From an uncultured Oscillibacter sp. (GTDB lineage: Bacteria > Bacillota > Clostridia > Oscillospirales > Oscillospiraceae), in assembly GCA_947244595.1 (NCBI GenBank), contig CAMXKT010000010.1, positions 1-32,211 on the forward strand: a stretch of DNA of 32,211 nt. The letters run 5' to 3'. The notes below the pieces were generated by a model that ran no database searches, was not told the DNA's origin, and worked only from the letters and a program-made list of their open reading frames with translations. Shown here piece after piece: positions 1 to 6,357 of this stretch. The first letter of the stretch is position 1; each line of letters opens with the position of its first letter. Both the position numbers and the translations under genes were made by a program.

Positions 1-55
1 CACCGCCACCCGCGCCCACTTCGCCGTCTTCCTGTATCGCTACAGCAACGGCTGA
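1..55 (+). CDS. SLH-domain surface protein, 3' end only (partial)
   Basis: Only the last 17 codons and the TGA stop are inside the window; the gene begins upstream. They encode TATRAHFAVFLYRYSNG, the end of an S-layer homology (SLH) domain, which anchors proteins to cell-wall polysaccharide. The stretch is identical at the nucleotide level, through the stop codon, to the 3' end of the complete SLH gene ending at 23895, so the two are paralogues with very recent or homogenised 3' ends. The following terminator is also related. Confidence 0.85.
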   Translation, partial: TATRAHFAVFLYRYSNG

Positions 56-90
56 CTAAACTAAGCGCGTTTTCCCTTTACATAGTACCC

Positions 91-124
91 GGGAAATGGG
101 GAGGCTTACGCCTCCCTCTTTCCC
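91..124 (+). terminator. Hairpin terminator of the partial SLH gene
   Basis: A 15-bp stem starts GGGAAATGGGGAGGC, has loop TTAC, and closes with GCCTCCCTCTTTCCC. There is one mismatch and one G-T pair. No strong T-run follows. The same hairpin, with a perfect stem, follows the SLH paralogue at 23933. Confidence 0.6.
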
Positions 125-191
125 GTTGTCCCGCCGCCCGGCGGGGAGGGGGTTCCCCCAGAAAAAAATCGGGAAAAACGGAAAATGGGTG

Positions 192-220
192 TTGACAACC
201 GGAGCGGTCCCGGCTATAAT
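192..220 (+). promoter_or_regulatory. Consensus sigma-A promoter of the tRNA-Leu cluster
   Basis: TTGACA (192-197) and TATAAT (215-220) are separated by 17 bases, a perfect vegetative promoter. Position 256, the first base of the first tRNA, lies 35 bases past the -10 box, as expected for a stable-RNA operon. Confidence 0.9.
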
Positions 221-255
221 AATCAAGCAGTCTTTTCCGGGGGACGCAAGTTTAC

Positions 256-341
256 GCGGCTGTGCTGGAACTGGTAGACAGGCCAGCTTGAGGTGCTGGT
301 GTCGATTCGACGTGTGGGTTCAAGTCCCGTCAGCCGCACCA
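256..341 (+). tRNA. tRNA-Leu (anticodon GAG)
   Basis: The acceptor stem GCGGCTG pairs with CAGCCGC, followed by A and an encoded CCA. The anticodon stem CCAGC/GCTGG encloses TTGAGGT, giving anticodon GAG at 290-292, which reads CUC/CUU leucine codons. A long variable arm and the T-loop GGTTCAAGTCC are present, as expected for a class II tRNA. It is the first gene behind the promoter at 192-220. Confidence 0.95.
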
Positions 342-369
342 CGCTTCCCCTTCAGGAGGCTCACACCAT

Positions 370-457
370 GCGCGAGTGGTGGAATTGGCAGACTCGCTAG
401 ATTCAGGTTCTAGTGTCCTTTACGGACGTGCGGGTTCAAGTCCCGCCTCGCGCACCA
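370..457 (+). tRNA. tRNA-Leu (anticodon CAG), copy 1
   Basis: The acceptor stem GCGCGAG pairs with CTCGCGC, then A and an encoded CCA. The anticodon stem CTAGA/TCTAG holds TTCAGGT, giving anticodon CAG at 404-406, which decodes CUG, the dominant leucine codon of this GC-rich genome. It lies 28 bases after the GAG tRNA and is probably co-transcribed with it. An identical copy lies 160 bases downstream. Confidence 0.95.
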
Positions 458-464
458 GAAGGTT

Positions 465-490
465 CCTGCCGGGGAGAGGTCTCCGGCAGG
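465..490 (+). other. Hairpin between the two identical tRNA-Leu genes
   Basis: CCTGCC and GGCAGG, extended by GGAG/CTCC, form a stem in the spacer between tRNA-Leu(CAG) copies. A C-run follows instead of a T-run, so it is more likely a processing or folding element than an intrinsic terminator. Confidence 0.4.
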
Positions 491-529
491 CCTCCCCCCC
501 CCCGGAGTGATGAAAATTACATATTTTAC

Positions 530-617
530 GCGCGAGTGGTGGAATTGGCAGACTCGCTAGATTCAGGTTCTAGTGTCCTTTACGGACGTGCGGGTTCAAG
601 TCCCGCCTCGCGCACCA
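530..617 (+). tRNA. tRNA-Leu (anticodon CAG), copy 2
   Basis: All 88 bases are identical to the tRNA at 370-457, with anticodon CAG at 564-566 and an encoded CCA. No separate good promoter is visible in the spacer, so it probably depends on the promoter at 192. Extra copies of the CUG-reading tRNA fit the codon use of the region. Confidence 0.95.
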
Positions 618-622
618 GCTCA

Positions 623-685
623 GAAATTCCCCTTACCGCTGCGCTTCCCGCCTTTGGCGGAAAGCTCCGCCGGACGGGGAATTTC
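623..685 (+). repeat. Inverted repeat downstream of the tRNA cluster
   Basis: GAAATTCCCC (623-632) is perfectly complementary to GGGGAATTTC (676-685). A smaller CCGCC/GGCGG hairpin sits inside. It probably ends or stabilises the tRNA transcript, although no T-run follows. Confidence 0.5.
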
Positions 686-742
686 TTCGCTTTCGGCCGA
701 AATCCGCTGCGCTGGGTTTTCGGCCGAGGGGGACGGGAGACG

Positions 743-838
743 CGGCTTCCCCCGCATACACCCTTTTCCTCGCGGTATCAAGGAGTGCATCCGGCTTCCC
801 CCATATACACCCCCTTCCCGCAATGCCAAGGAGTGCGG
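743..838 (+). repeat. Imperfect 49-bp tandem repeat upstream of the small ORF
   Basis: Two adjacent units both start CGGCTTCCCCC, then have (GC/AT)ATACACCC, and end in CAAGGAGTGC. Unit 1 is 743-791 and unit 2 is 792-838. The conserved AAGGAGTGC looks like a ribosome-binding sequence but no start codon follows either. The pair sits just before the RBS of the 66-aa gene at 869, so it may be leader or regulatory sequence. Confidence 0.5.
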
Positions 839-868
839 TTGATAAGGGTCCTATGAATAGGAGGCGCT

Positions 869-1069
869 ATGGAATTTTCAAAAGAGGAATTGACGGAGGC
901 CAAGCGGCAGATCGATTCCACACTCCACAAGCTCGAAGAAACCGTCAAGACTCTCCGGGCCAAGGAGAACCCGGAGCGGTTCAAGTCCCAAATTACCTTA
1001 GCGGAGCGGCGCATCCATGCCTTTAAAATCGCGGCGCGTTTGATTGAGCAAGAATCAGCCTCCCTATAA
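869..1069 (+). CDS. Small charged helical protein, unknown function
   Basis: A 66-aa soluble protein with no signal peptide and no membrane segment. It is rich in Glu, Lys, Arg and Leu, and heptad-like spacing (IDSTLHKLEETVKTL, then ITLAERRIHAFKIAARLI) suggests two helices forming a short coiled coil. The start is supported by AGGAGG at 859-864, four bases before ATG, and a good terminator follows at 1076. It is a single-gene unit on the plus strand between the tRNAs and repeat copy 1. I do not recognise the family. A small DNA- or protein-binding helical hairpin is possible but not shown. Confidence 0.75.
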   Translation: MEFSKEELTEAKRQIDSTLHKLEETVKTLRAKENPERFKSQITLAERRIHAFKIAARLIEQESASL

Positions 1070-1075
1070 CTTATA

Positions 1076-1113
1076 AAAAGAACGTCCAGCCGACCGGCCG
1101 GACGCTCTTTTTG
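1076..1113 (+). terminator. Rho-independent terminator of the 66-aa gene
   Basis: A stem AAGAACGTCC-A-GCC / GGC-CGGACGCTCTT is followed by TTTTTG. It starts seven bases after the stop codon. Confidence 0.85.
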
Positions 1114-1166
1114 TTATCCTACCTCCCCGAAAAAAAGCCCGCCAGGGGTTTAGCTCTCAGCTCACC

Positions 1167-1400
1167 GCCAGGTTAGCGGCAGCGAGGAGGGCCGGACAGT
1201 CCACGCGTCAACCTCCAAACCCCCGCTCAATCTACGCCGCGGCCCGAAGACATGCGTAAAAACGGAGGCACGCCCTGCGCGCCCCCCGTTTTCTCTCTTC
1301 CACCGTGCACGGCGCATTCTCTCTTTTCGCAAAAGAGAGAATGGGGGGTGCATTGCCCAGCCATCATCATGGCTACTGACCGCCCCGCGCGTCAGCGCCG
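1167..1400 (+). repeat. Structured repeat element, copy 1
   Basis: About 234 bases without a credible gene, clearly related to 21337-21612. Shared blocks in order: GGT(T/C)AGCGGCAGCG; GGACAGTCCA; AACCTCC; CGCCGCGG; a GTAAAA..CGGAGGCACGCC hairpin closing with CCCCCGTTTT; the palindrome ACCGTGCACGGC; a long hairpin, here CATTCTCTCTTTT-CGC-AAAAGAGAGAATG; GGGGGGTGCA; the hairpin AGCCAT-CATC-ATGGCT; and CCCCGCGCGTCAGCGCC. Stems differ between copies but pairing is kept, suggesting structured RNA or a MITE/REP-like DNA element. It lies directly beyond the distal end of the phage-like operon. A minus-strand reading frame through it (1162-1422) has no recognisable protein content. Confidence 0.7.
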
Positions 1401-1427
1401 GAAAAACCCGCCCCGCCCGCAAGGGCG
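1401..1427 (-). terminator. Possible terminator of the phage-like operon
   Basis: Read on the minus strand, a CGCCC-TTGC-GGGCG hairpin lies just after the stop of the XkdU-like gene and is followed by GGGCGGG and TTTTT. The spacer between stem and T-run makes this a weak call. Confidence 0.35.
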
Positions 1428-1431
1428 CGCA

Positions 1432-2013
1432 TCAACCCCCCTCCGATTCAGGAGGAATCGCCACTTGGAACCCATTCCAGTCATACTCCCGCTCCTCCAC
1501 GAGAGCCCAGGTATACCCCGCGCCCTCGCACTCCTCCCAGGTGAGAAATCGGAAGTAAAACTCCACCCCCAAGTGACAGGGCAGGATATCCATCACGATC
1601 TTCTCAATCTGCCCAAACTCCGCCGGGACCCCCACGGTTCCGGGAAACACCACCCGGACCTGGTTGGTCCCCATTTCAATGGCCTGGGCCCGGATACCGC
1701 AGCCCCGGATGGTCCGGTCAATGGCCTCCGGCGTCAGACTGTCTCCGTCGATCTGGAGCAGGGCCGCAATGGCCGCCCGGCGCTCCTCCGGGGTTACGGC
1801 GGCAGGGCGGCGGAGAAACAGCGCCTCCCGTCGGCGGAGCCCTTCGTCTTCTGCCGTGGCGGTGACGCCCTCCCGCTCCACCTCATCCAGGCGGGCGGAT
1901 ACGGCGTCCAGCCCCCTGCCCAAAGCAAAGATTTCCGCCCCGCTGAGAGAATCCCGATCCAGCCGGTAGACCCCCAGGGGGGCCAGCAGCGCCCACAGAT
2001 ATTCCTCGTACAT
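1432..2013 (-). CDS. XkdU/YmfQ-like baseplate protein (DUF2313 type)
   Basis: A 193-aa protein in the place of XkdU, right after baseplate protein J. Family members occur at the distal baseplate of contractile phages and are thought to link the wedge to the tail fibres. The layout is typical: an N-terminal segment (YEEYLWALLAPLGVY), a middle region with repeated Arg/Glu helices, and a C-terminal half with IEKIVMDILPCHLGVEFYF. GGAGGAGG just before ATG supports the start, three bases from the end of the preceding gene. It is the last gene of the operon. Tail fibre and host-recognition genes normally follow but here the repeat element does. The family is inferred from position and sequence pattern. 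Confidence 0.7.
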   Translation of the reverse strand: MYEEYLWALLAPLGVYRLDRDSLSGAEIFALGRGLDAVSARLDEVEREGVTATAEDEGLRRREALFLRRPAAVTPEERRAAIAALLQIDGDSLTPEAIDRTIRGCGIRAQAIEMGTNQVRVVFPGTVGVPAEFGQIEKIVMDILPCHLGVEFYFRFLTWEECEGAGYTWALVEEREYDWNGFQVAIPPESEGG

Positions 2014-2016
2014 CTT

Positions 2017-3081
2017 TTATGCCTCCTCCGCCAGCTCGGTTACCTCCAGGGTCCCCAGCACCGGCAGAACAGTGCTGTCCGCCGGGATGTCCGCCGCCGG
2101 GGCGGTAAAGCGGTAGTTTTCCACGCCCTCCAGCTCATAGAGCCGGTTTCCCAGTTCTGCCAGAAGTACGGCCCGGCCCAGCAACCGTCCGCCGAAGAAA
2201 TCGGCGATGGCCTGCCGGGCGGATTCCAAGACCGCCTCTTTGTCCGCTCCCTCCTTGGGGGCCACCGCCACGGCCACGTTCACCGTTTTGCCGGTGGGGG
2301 CCAGGGCCTTCACCGTCACGGCGATCTCCCGCTTTTCCTGGAGCTCCGCTTGGAGTCCCGCCAGCAGCTCTTCGCCGGGGAGGCCGCTTTCTCCGGTGAC
2401 GTAGACGTTCACCGTTCCGGGTCCCTCCGCCCGGCCCACGGCCTTGGCCGCCGTCACACCGGGGTAGCTCATGGCCGTGGTTTCGTACCAGGCCGTATTG
2501 GCCCCGTTGGGCAGACGGCGGTAGCTCTCCAGAATGCGGCCCCGGAAGGTCTCGTCGTCCTCCTCGTCGGCTCCGCCGGTGAAGGCGCCGGGATTGGTCA
2601 CCGCCGTCACCGCCGTGGGGCAGGCCGTCAAAAACCGCACGGCTCCCGGCACCACGTTGCCCCCGGTTCCGGCCTTCACCGCTTCGGCAGAGGCGTCGGC
2701 GAACAGGGACCCCACGGGAATCACCGCGTCCTGTGTGGTTCGGACCCGGACCTCCTCCGCCGTCATGCACACTGTCCCCGCCGGGATGGTCAGCTCCATG
2801 GCCGGGGCCGCCTCCACGGAGAAGCGCAGGGACCCCCCGGACCGGGTGGCCCCCAGGCGCTTCAAGCCCCGCATGGCCCCATGGCGGTCCAGGTAAACGC
2901 CCTGAGCCGTCTGGGGAAAGCTCTGGTCCAGCACCCAGCCCGCCTGGATTTCCAGGGCTTGGAGCTCCGCCGCCGCAGCCCACAGCCGCACCGCCAGGTC
3001 ACAGCCCGCCTCCGGTGTGAAGCCCGCCCGCTGGGCGAAGTCTGCCAGCAGCGTTTCATAAATGGTCTCGACGCTCCGCAT
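2017..3081 (-). CDS. Baseplate J-like protein (XkdT family)
   Basis: 354 aa. Baseplate J/gp47 proteins form the wedge of contractile tails. The central part shows the usual features: AGTVCMTAEEVRVRTTQDAVIP, then AGTGGNVVPGAV, then TNPGAFTGGADEEDDETFRGRI around residues 160-190, and a C-terminal region with repeated beta strands. The length is normal for XkdT. AAGGGAG eight bases before ATG supports the start. It follows the gp25-like gene by 18 bases and precedes the XkdU-like gene by three, the classic XkdS-XkdT-XkdU order. It is intact, with no sign of decay. Confidence 0.9.
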   Translation of the reverse strand: MRSVETIYETLLADFAQRAGFTPEAGCDLAVRLWAAAAELQALEIQAGWVLDQSFPQTAQGVYLDRHGAMRGLKRLGATRSGGSLRFSVEAAPAMELTIPAGTVCMTAEEVRVRTTQDAVIPVGSLFADASAEAVKAGTGGNVVPGAVRFLTACPTAVTAVTNPGAFTGGADEEDDETFRGRILESYRRLPNGANTAWYETTAMSYPGVTAAKAVGRAEGPGTVNVYVTGESGLPGEELLAGLQAELQEKREIAVTVKALAPTGKTVNVAVAVAPKEGADKEAVLESARQAIADFFGGRLLGRAVLLAELGNRLYELEGVENYRFTAPAADIPADSTVLPVLGTLEVTELAEEA

Positions 3082-3099
3082 ATTCGTTCTCCCTTCTTT

Positions 3100-3450
3100 T
3101 TAAGGGAAGACCTCCACCGTCACCGGGAGGCTTTCCCCCTCATAGCGCAGCTTTACCGTCACATTCGCCGCGCCGCTCGGGCCCTGTTCCAGCGTCACGT
3201 CCTCCACCGTCACCGGTTCCGCCTCCAGAGCCTCCGTCACATATTGCCGGGCGGCGCTCCGGCGCTCCGAAGCGGGCAGGCGCCCCAGGGTCCGCAGGCG
3301 GCTGCCCAGGTCCTCCCAAAAGGGGAAGCTTCCCCTTCTGGCCGTCAGCCGAAAAAGCACCCGCTGGAGGAGGGCCTCCCGGCCCCCCACCCGGCGCAGT
3401 CCCCCTACGCCGTCGGCGATGTAATCCCCGTTTTTCAGTTCCAGTTCCAT
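3100..3450 (-). CDS. gp25/XkdS-like baseplate wedge protein
   Basis: A 116-aa protein of the T4 gp25/PBSX XkdS type, which joins the sheath initiation end to the baseplate wedge. It shows the family pattern: an N-terminal strand (ELKNGDYIADGVGG), the segment REALLQRVLFRLTARRGSFPFWEDLGSRL with the conserved hydrophobic/Gly core, and a C-terminal domain ending LRYEGESLPVTVEVFP. A GGGAGG ribosome site precedes the ATG. It lies between the spike and the J-like gene, as in PBSX. Confidence 0.85.
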   Translation of the reverse strand: MELELKNGDYIADGVGGLRRVGGREALLQRVLFRLTARRGSFPFWEDLGSRLRTLGRLPASERRSAARQYVTEALEAEPVTVEDVTLEQGPSGAANVTVKLRYEGESLPVTVEVFP

Positions 3451-3463
3451 GGCTCCGCCTCCC

Positions 3464-3877
3464 TCAGCAGCTGCAGGGTTGATAAGACTGCCCGTTAACG
3501 GTGAGCTGTCCGGTGATGGACAGCCCGCCGGTGACGGATACCTGGCCCGCCCGGATTTCCACGCCGCCGTCCTGCTTTAAGTACAGCGAGTTTCCGCCGG
3601 GCCCGTAGATATAGACCTCCCCCGGCGCGATCTCCTTGACCTCCTCCAGGGGCCGGGTCCCGGCCACGCACTGTTCCTCACCGCCGGGTCCGCCCTTTAC
3701 CACCAGCACAGCCGCTCCGTTGGCCGGGGTCCAGAGATAGCCCCCGGGACCGTAGACCGGCAGGTCCCGGACCTCTCCCCGGGTCATCACGCCCACCTTC
3801 TGACCGCTGATGGTGGTGACGCCCAGGTCCGTGTCCGCCGTAGCGCTCACCGGTTTGATCTGTCTTGAAAGCCACAT
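3464..3877 (-). CDS. Baseplate spike protein (gpV/XkdR-like), Cys-X-Cys tip
   Basis: 137 aa. Spike proteins are trimeric OB-fold and beta-helix needles that pierce the target membrane under the tail tube. The N-terminal half (TTISGQKVGVMTRGEVRDLPVYGPGGYLW) resembles an OB-fold, followed by glycine-rich strands (EVYIYGPGGNSLYLKQDGGVEIRAGQVSVTGGL split over short repeats) typical of a beta-helix. The protein ends YQPCSC. Many spikes end in an HxH metal-binding tip; here the last three residues are Cys-Ser-Cys, which could play that part. It is short for the family. GGGAGG before ATG supports the start. Confidence 0.75.
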   Translation of the reverse strand: MWLSRQIKPVSATADTDLGVTTISGQKVGVMTRGEVRDLPVYGPGGYLWTPANGAAVLVVKGGPGGEEQCVAGTRPLEEVKEIAPGEVYIYGPGGNSLYLKQDGGVEIRAGQVSVTGGLSITGQLTVNGQSYQPCSC

Positions 3878-3896
3878 GCCGTTTCCTCCCGTTTTT

Positions 3897-4841
3897 CTAG
3901 TTCAAAGGCTTCAGCGTCAGGGTGGCCGCGGCCCCGTTCCGGCTGTCGAAGCGGTTTTCCGTCTCCGCCACTCGAAAGGTCCCGGCCAATCCCATTCGCT
4001 CCAGGGACAGGGCCGCCCGGTCTCCCGGAAAGGCAGGGAAGCTCCCCGGCAGTGTTATCTCCACCGCCCAGGCGTCCTCTGCGGACCGCGCGATCTGGTA
4101 CTCCCCCGTGTACCGCATAGCGGCCCAGGTGCTCTGTCCCGGCGTGTAGATCACCCGGCGGCACTGGCCTCCCTTGGCGATCATCTCCTGGTTTTTCACG
4201 GAGAAATCCTGGTTTCGGGTCTTGTCGATGACCAGCGCCTCCGTCAGCACGCCGTAATGGTCTTCCCGCAGCGTGCAGGAGAGCACCGGGTCCTTGTCTC
4301 CGATGGAGAGGACACGCCCCTCCTTTTCCGGTCCCGCCAGCAGCTCCCCTTCCGGGCTGAACCGGGGGACGAAGCCCCCGTAGGTCCGGCAGAAGTTTTC
4401 CACCGCCTTCCACTGGCTGCTGCCCGCCGCCACGGTGTACGTTGAGTCCGCCCGGACGTCTGCGGTCTCCCCGCAGGTGATGCCGTAGGGCTCCGCGTGG
4501 TTCTGCAGGATCTCCGCCAGAGTGGCCTGCTGGTAGGTGACGGGCCGGGACTCGTTGTCCAGCAGCCGGGCGGCATAGCCCCGGCCGGAGACCGTGGCCG
4601 TCAGCCCACCGCCGTCCAGATCCACCGTGTACTCGTCCACAATGGCCCGGAGCACCGTCTTCCCGTCCTCCTTCGCCGCGAAGCCCGCCGCTGTTTTCAG
4701 CGCCTGCGCCATCTCCTTTTGGTAGACGAAGCTGACGGTAAAGCTGTCGCAGGGCACCGACCCCGTGTGGGTGACCCGCCAGCTTAAAAGCGGCGGCAGC
4801 TCAAAAATCTGATGGTCCGCGGTGTAGAGCTTTCCCGTCAC
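3897..4841 (-). CDS. Baseplate hub protein (XkdQ/gpD-like)
   Basis: 314 aa, a central hub protein of the gp27/gpD fold class that connects tail tube and spike. The N-terminus (LPPLLSWRVTHTGSVPCDSFTVSF) and the middle (VSGRGYAARLLDNESRPVTY) match the XkdQ style, followed by the AEILQNHAEPYGI and WKAVENFCRTYGGFVPRF segments usual in this family. The start is GTG, overlapping the TGA of the LysM gene by four bases (GTGA). It is followed closely by the spike gene, the normal order. Confidence 0.85.
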   Translation of the reverse strand: MTGKLYTADHQIFELPPLLSWRVTHTGSVPCDSFTVSFVYQKEMAQALKTAAGFAAKEDGKTVLRAIVDEYTVDLDGGGLTATVSGRGYAARLLDNESRPVTYQQATLAEILQNHAEPYGITCGETADVRADSTYTVAAGSSQWKAVENFCRTYGGFVPRFSPEGELLAGPEKEGRVLSIGDKDPVLSCTLREDHYGVLTEALVIDKTRNQDFSVKNQEMIAKGGQCRRVIYTPGQSTWAAMRYTGEYQIARSAEDAWAVEITLPGSFPAFPGDRAALSLERMGLAGTFRVAETENRFDSRNGAAATLTLKPLN

Positions 4842-5416
4842 GGCACCTTCACCGCCTCTCCGGGGAAAATCAAGTTTGGGTTCTTAATCTGCGGATTGGC
4901 CTGAATCAAAGCCGTCAGCTCCACGCCGTACTGCTTGGCCACGGCCCAGAGGGTGTCCCCCTTCCGCACCGTGTGGACCCGCTGATTTTCGACGCCTTTT
5001 TCCGCCAAAGCGCCGCCGGGGCTTCCGCCTCCCGTTTCCACAGCCTTGAGACCGCCGTCATAGCCGCCTGGGTCCTCCCAGAACTCAAAGCGGTAGCGTA
5101 CGAAGTCCGGCCTTGGCTCTTCCACGGCCTCCAGGGCCGTGAAGTAGGCTTTTTCCGTCTGCCAGACCGGGTGAATCAGCAGTCCAGGCCCCTCCTCCTG
5201 AAAGACTTCGGCCAGATCCTTGAACCGCTGGTAGGCGTCCTCCCCGGTAAAAACGCCCTCCCCCTTCAAGACCCGGTAGGAGCCCCCCAGCTCCTGCATC
5301 ACGCAGGGCCCGAAGGGGACCTGGTGGACGGCGATCCGCCGCCGGCGCTCCACCGTGTATATCTCCGGGTTGTGGGGCCATGTGAACTCCTTAAAACGCA
5401 TGGGCGTCAAGCGCAC
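4838..5416 (-). CDS. XkdP-like tail protein with C-terminal LysM domain
   Basis: 192 aa. The N-terminal two thirds match the small tail/baseplate proteins next to the hub of PBSX-like phages. The C-terminus, from about residue 147, is a complete LysM domain: HTVRKGDTLWAVAKQYGV, then LTALIQANPQIKNPNLIFPG. LysM binds the N-acetylglucosamine backbone of peptidoglycan, so the protein may hold the baseplate to the wall. GTG is chosen at 5416 because AAAGGGGGG lies seven bases before it; an internal ATG five codons later has no such site. A 63-bp gap separates it from the upstream gene. Confidence 0.85.
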   Translation of the reverse strand: MRLTPMRFKEFTWPHNPEIYTVERRRRIAVHQVPFGPCVMQELGGSYRVLKGEGVFTGEDAYQRFKDLAEVFQEEGPGLLIHPVWQTEKAYFTALEAVEEPRPDFVRYRFEFWEDPGGYDGGLKAVETGGGSPGGALAEKGVENQRVHTVRKGDTLWAVAKQYGVELTALIQANPQIKNPNLIFPGEAVKVP

Positions 5417-5479
5417 GCCGCGTCCCCCCTTTCACGGCCCCGCCGAAATTGGTCTTCCCTCCGGCGGGGCCGGTATCTG

Positions 5480-6352
5480 TCAATATATCGTAAACCCGCC
5501 GTCATACCGCCGGGCGTCCCGCTGGACCGCCCGGGACAGGGAGCGGGCACCGTCCTCCGCCCGGAGGGCGGCGCTCTCCCAGCCGCCGCCCCAGGGGAGG
5601 GCGCGGGACAGCCGTTCCCCCCGCCCCGCCGCTTCACTTAAGCCGTCTCCGCCAGAGAGGGCCGTCCCACTGCGTCCCGTGACGGCGAAAAAGTCCCCGA
5701 TGGTCTTCCCGCCGACGGGCTTTTCCTGAGGAGAACCGTCCGCTTCTCCGGCATAGCGCCTCCCGGCGGAGTCCTTTTCAGAGTCCCGCCCTCCGGCGAG
5801 CTCTGCCGCCGGTTCCGCCGTCCGCGTATCCGCTGTCTCCCGCAGTGCCTCGCGCGCCCCGGGTCCGCCGAAAGGCTCCGGAGATCCCGCCGCCCCGCCT
5901 GTCCCGATCCGGGGCGTTCTCCGGATTTCCTCCTCCCGCCGGGAGGGCGTCAAAACGTCCGCCTCCGCGCGCCGGCCTCCCCGGACCGGGGCTCTCGTCT
6001 CTTGGCCCTGGAAGCTCTCCCAGGCGCTCACCGGTATCCCCAAAGCGCCGGATTCGCTGCCCGAGCGGTCTTCCTCCGCCTCTCGGACCATTTCCCAGGC
6101 CCCAGGGGCCCCAACCGGGGGCCCCCCGGCCTCTTCGGGCCTTGGTCCTCCGGCGTATCGCCCGGCTTTCCGGAAAACGGCGCTCTCCCACGCCGTCTCC
6201 GGGGCCGCCGGACTCCGCCGTTTCCCGTGGGAGGGGGTTTCCCTCTCCCAAACGGTATGTTCTTCCGCCTCCCCGCCCTCCGTCTTCCCGCCGCCCAGCA
6301 GCGCCCACAGCGCCGCCCGCTGCCGCTCCAGCTCCCAGCTTGAATAGTCCAC
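5480..6352 (-). CDS. Very short putative tape measure or unknown tail protein
   Basis: A 290-aa protein occupying the tape-measure position between the chaperone-position gene and the LysM gene. It does not look like an ordinary tape measure: there is no transmembrane segment and no long coiled coil, and the middle is a low-complexity stretch rich in Gly, Glu, Arg, Pro and Ala. More ordered ends are YSSWELERQRAALWALLGGG and LSRAVQRDARRYDGGFTIY. PBSX-type tape measures are usually several times longer. GTG at 6352 is preferred because GGAGGG lies just upstream; a TTG at 6370 would overlap the previous gene and include that ribosome site. It could be a minimal tape measure, a replacement of unknown role, or the product of an old deletion. 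Confidence 0.55.
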   Translation of the reverse strand: MDYSSWELERQRAALWALLGGGKTEGGEAEEHTVWERETPSHGKRRSPAAPETAWESAVFRKAGRYAGGPRPEEAGGPPVGAPGAWEMVREAEEDRSGSESGALGIPVSAWESFQGQETRAPVRGGRRAEADVLTPSRREEEIRRTPRIGTGGAAGSPEPFGGPGAREALRETADTRTAEPAAELAGGRDSEKDSAGRRYAGEADGSPQEKPVGGKTIGDFFAVTGRSGTALSGGDGLSEAAGRGERLSRALPWGGGWESAALRAEDGARSLSRAVQRDARRYDGGFTIY

Positions 6353-6357
6353 GCCCG

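Noticed and set aside
82..100. Noc-binding-like sequence (CCCGGGAAAT) near 88-97 and 23930
   Set aside because: Only half of the palindrome matches, and it is explained by the terminator stems of the SLH genes.
256..617. tRNA-Leu genes as attachment site of the phage-like block
   Set aside because: No second copy of the tRNA 3' end is found near 14.1 kb or elsewhere in the window, and the block is separated from the tRNAs by the 66-aa gene and the repeat.
96..856. Reading frames across the tRNA cluster
   Set aside because: They cover three clear tRNA genes and translate repeated tRNA sequence (for example SFTDVRVQVPPRAP).
1167..1400. RNase P RNA, because of the GGAGG..ACAGTCC segment
   Set aside because: The conserved core motifs of bacterial RNase P are missing, there are two copies, and the element is too short.
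1162..1422. Minus-strand reading frame in repeat copy 1, and its counterpart 21288-21590
   Set aside because: The two translations diverge in frame while hairpins are kept; conservation is of structure, not protein.
1252..3498. Long plus-strand reading frame (748 codons) opposite the baseplate genes
   Set aside because: Shadow of the GC-rich minus-strand genes; low-complexity Pro/Arg/Gly translation and no ribosome site. The same holds for 10585-12831 (plus) and 14771-17680 (minus).
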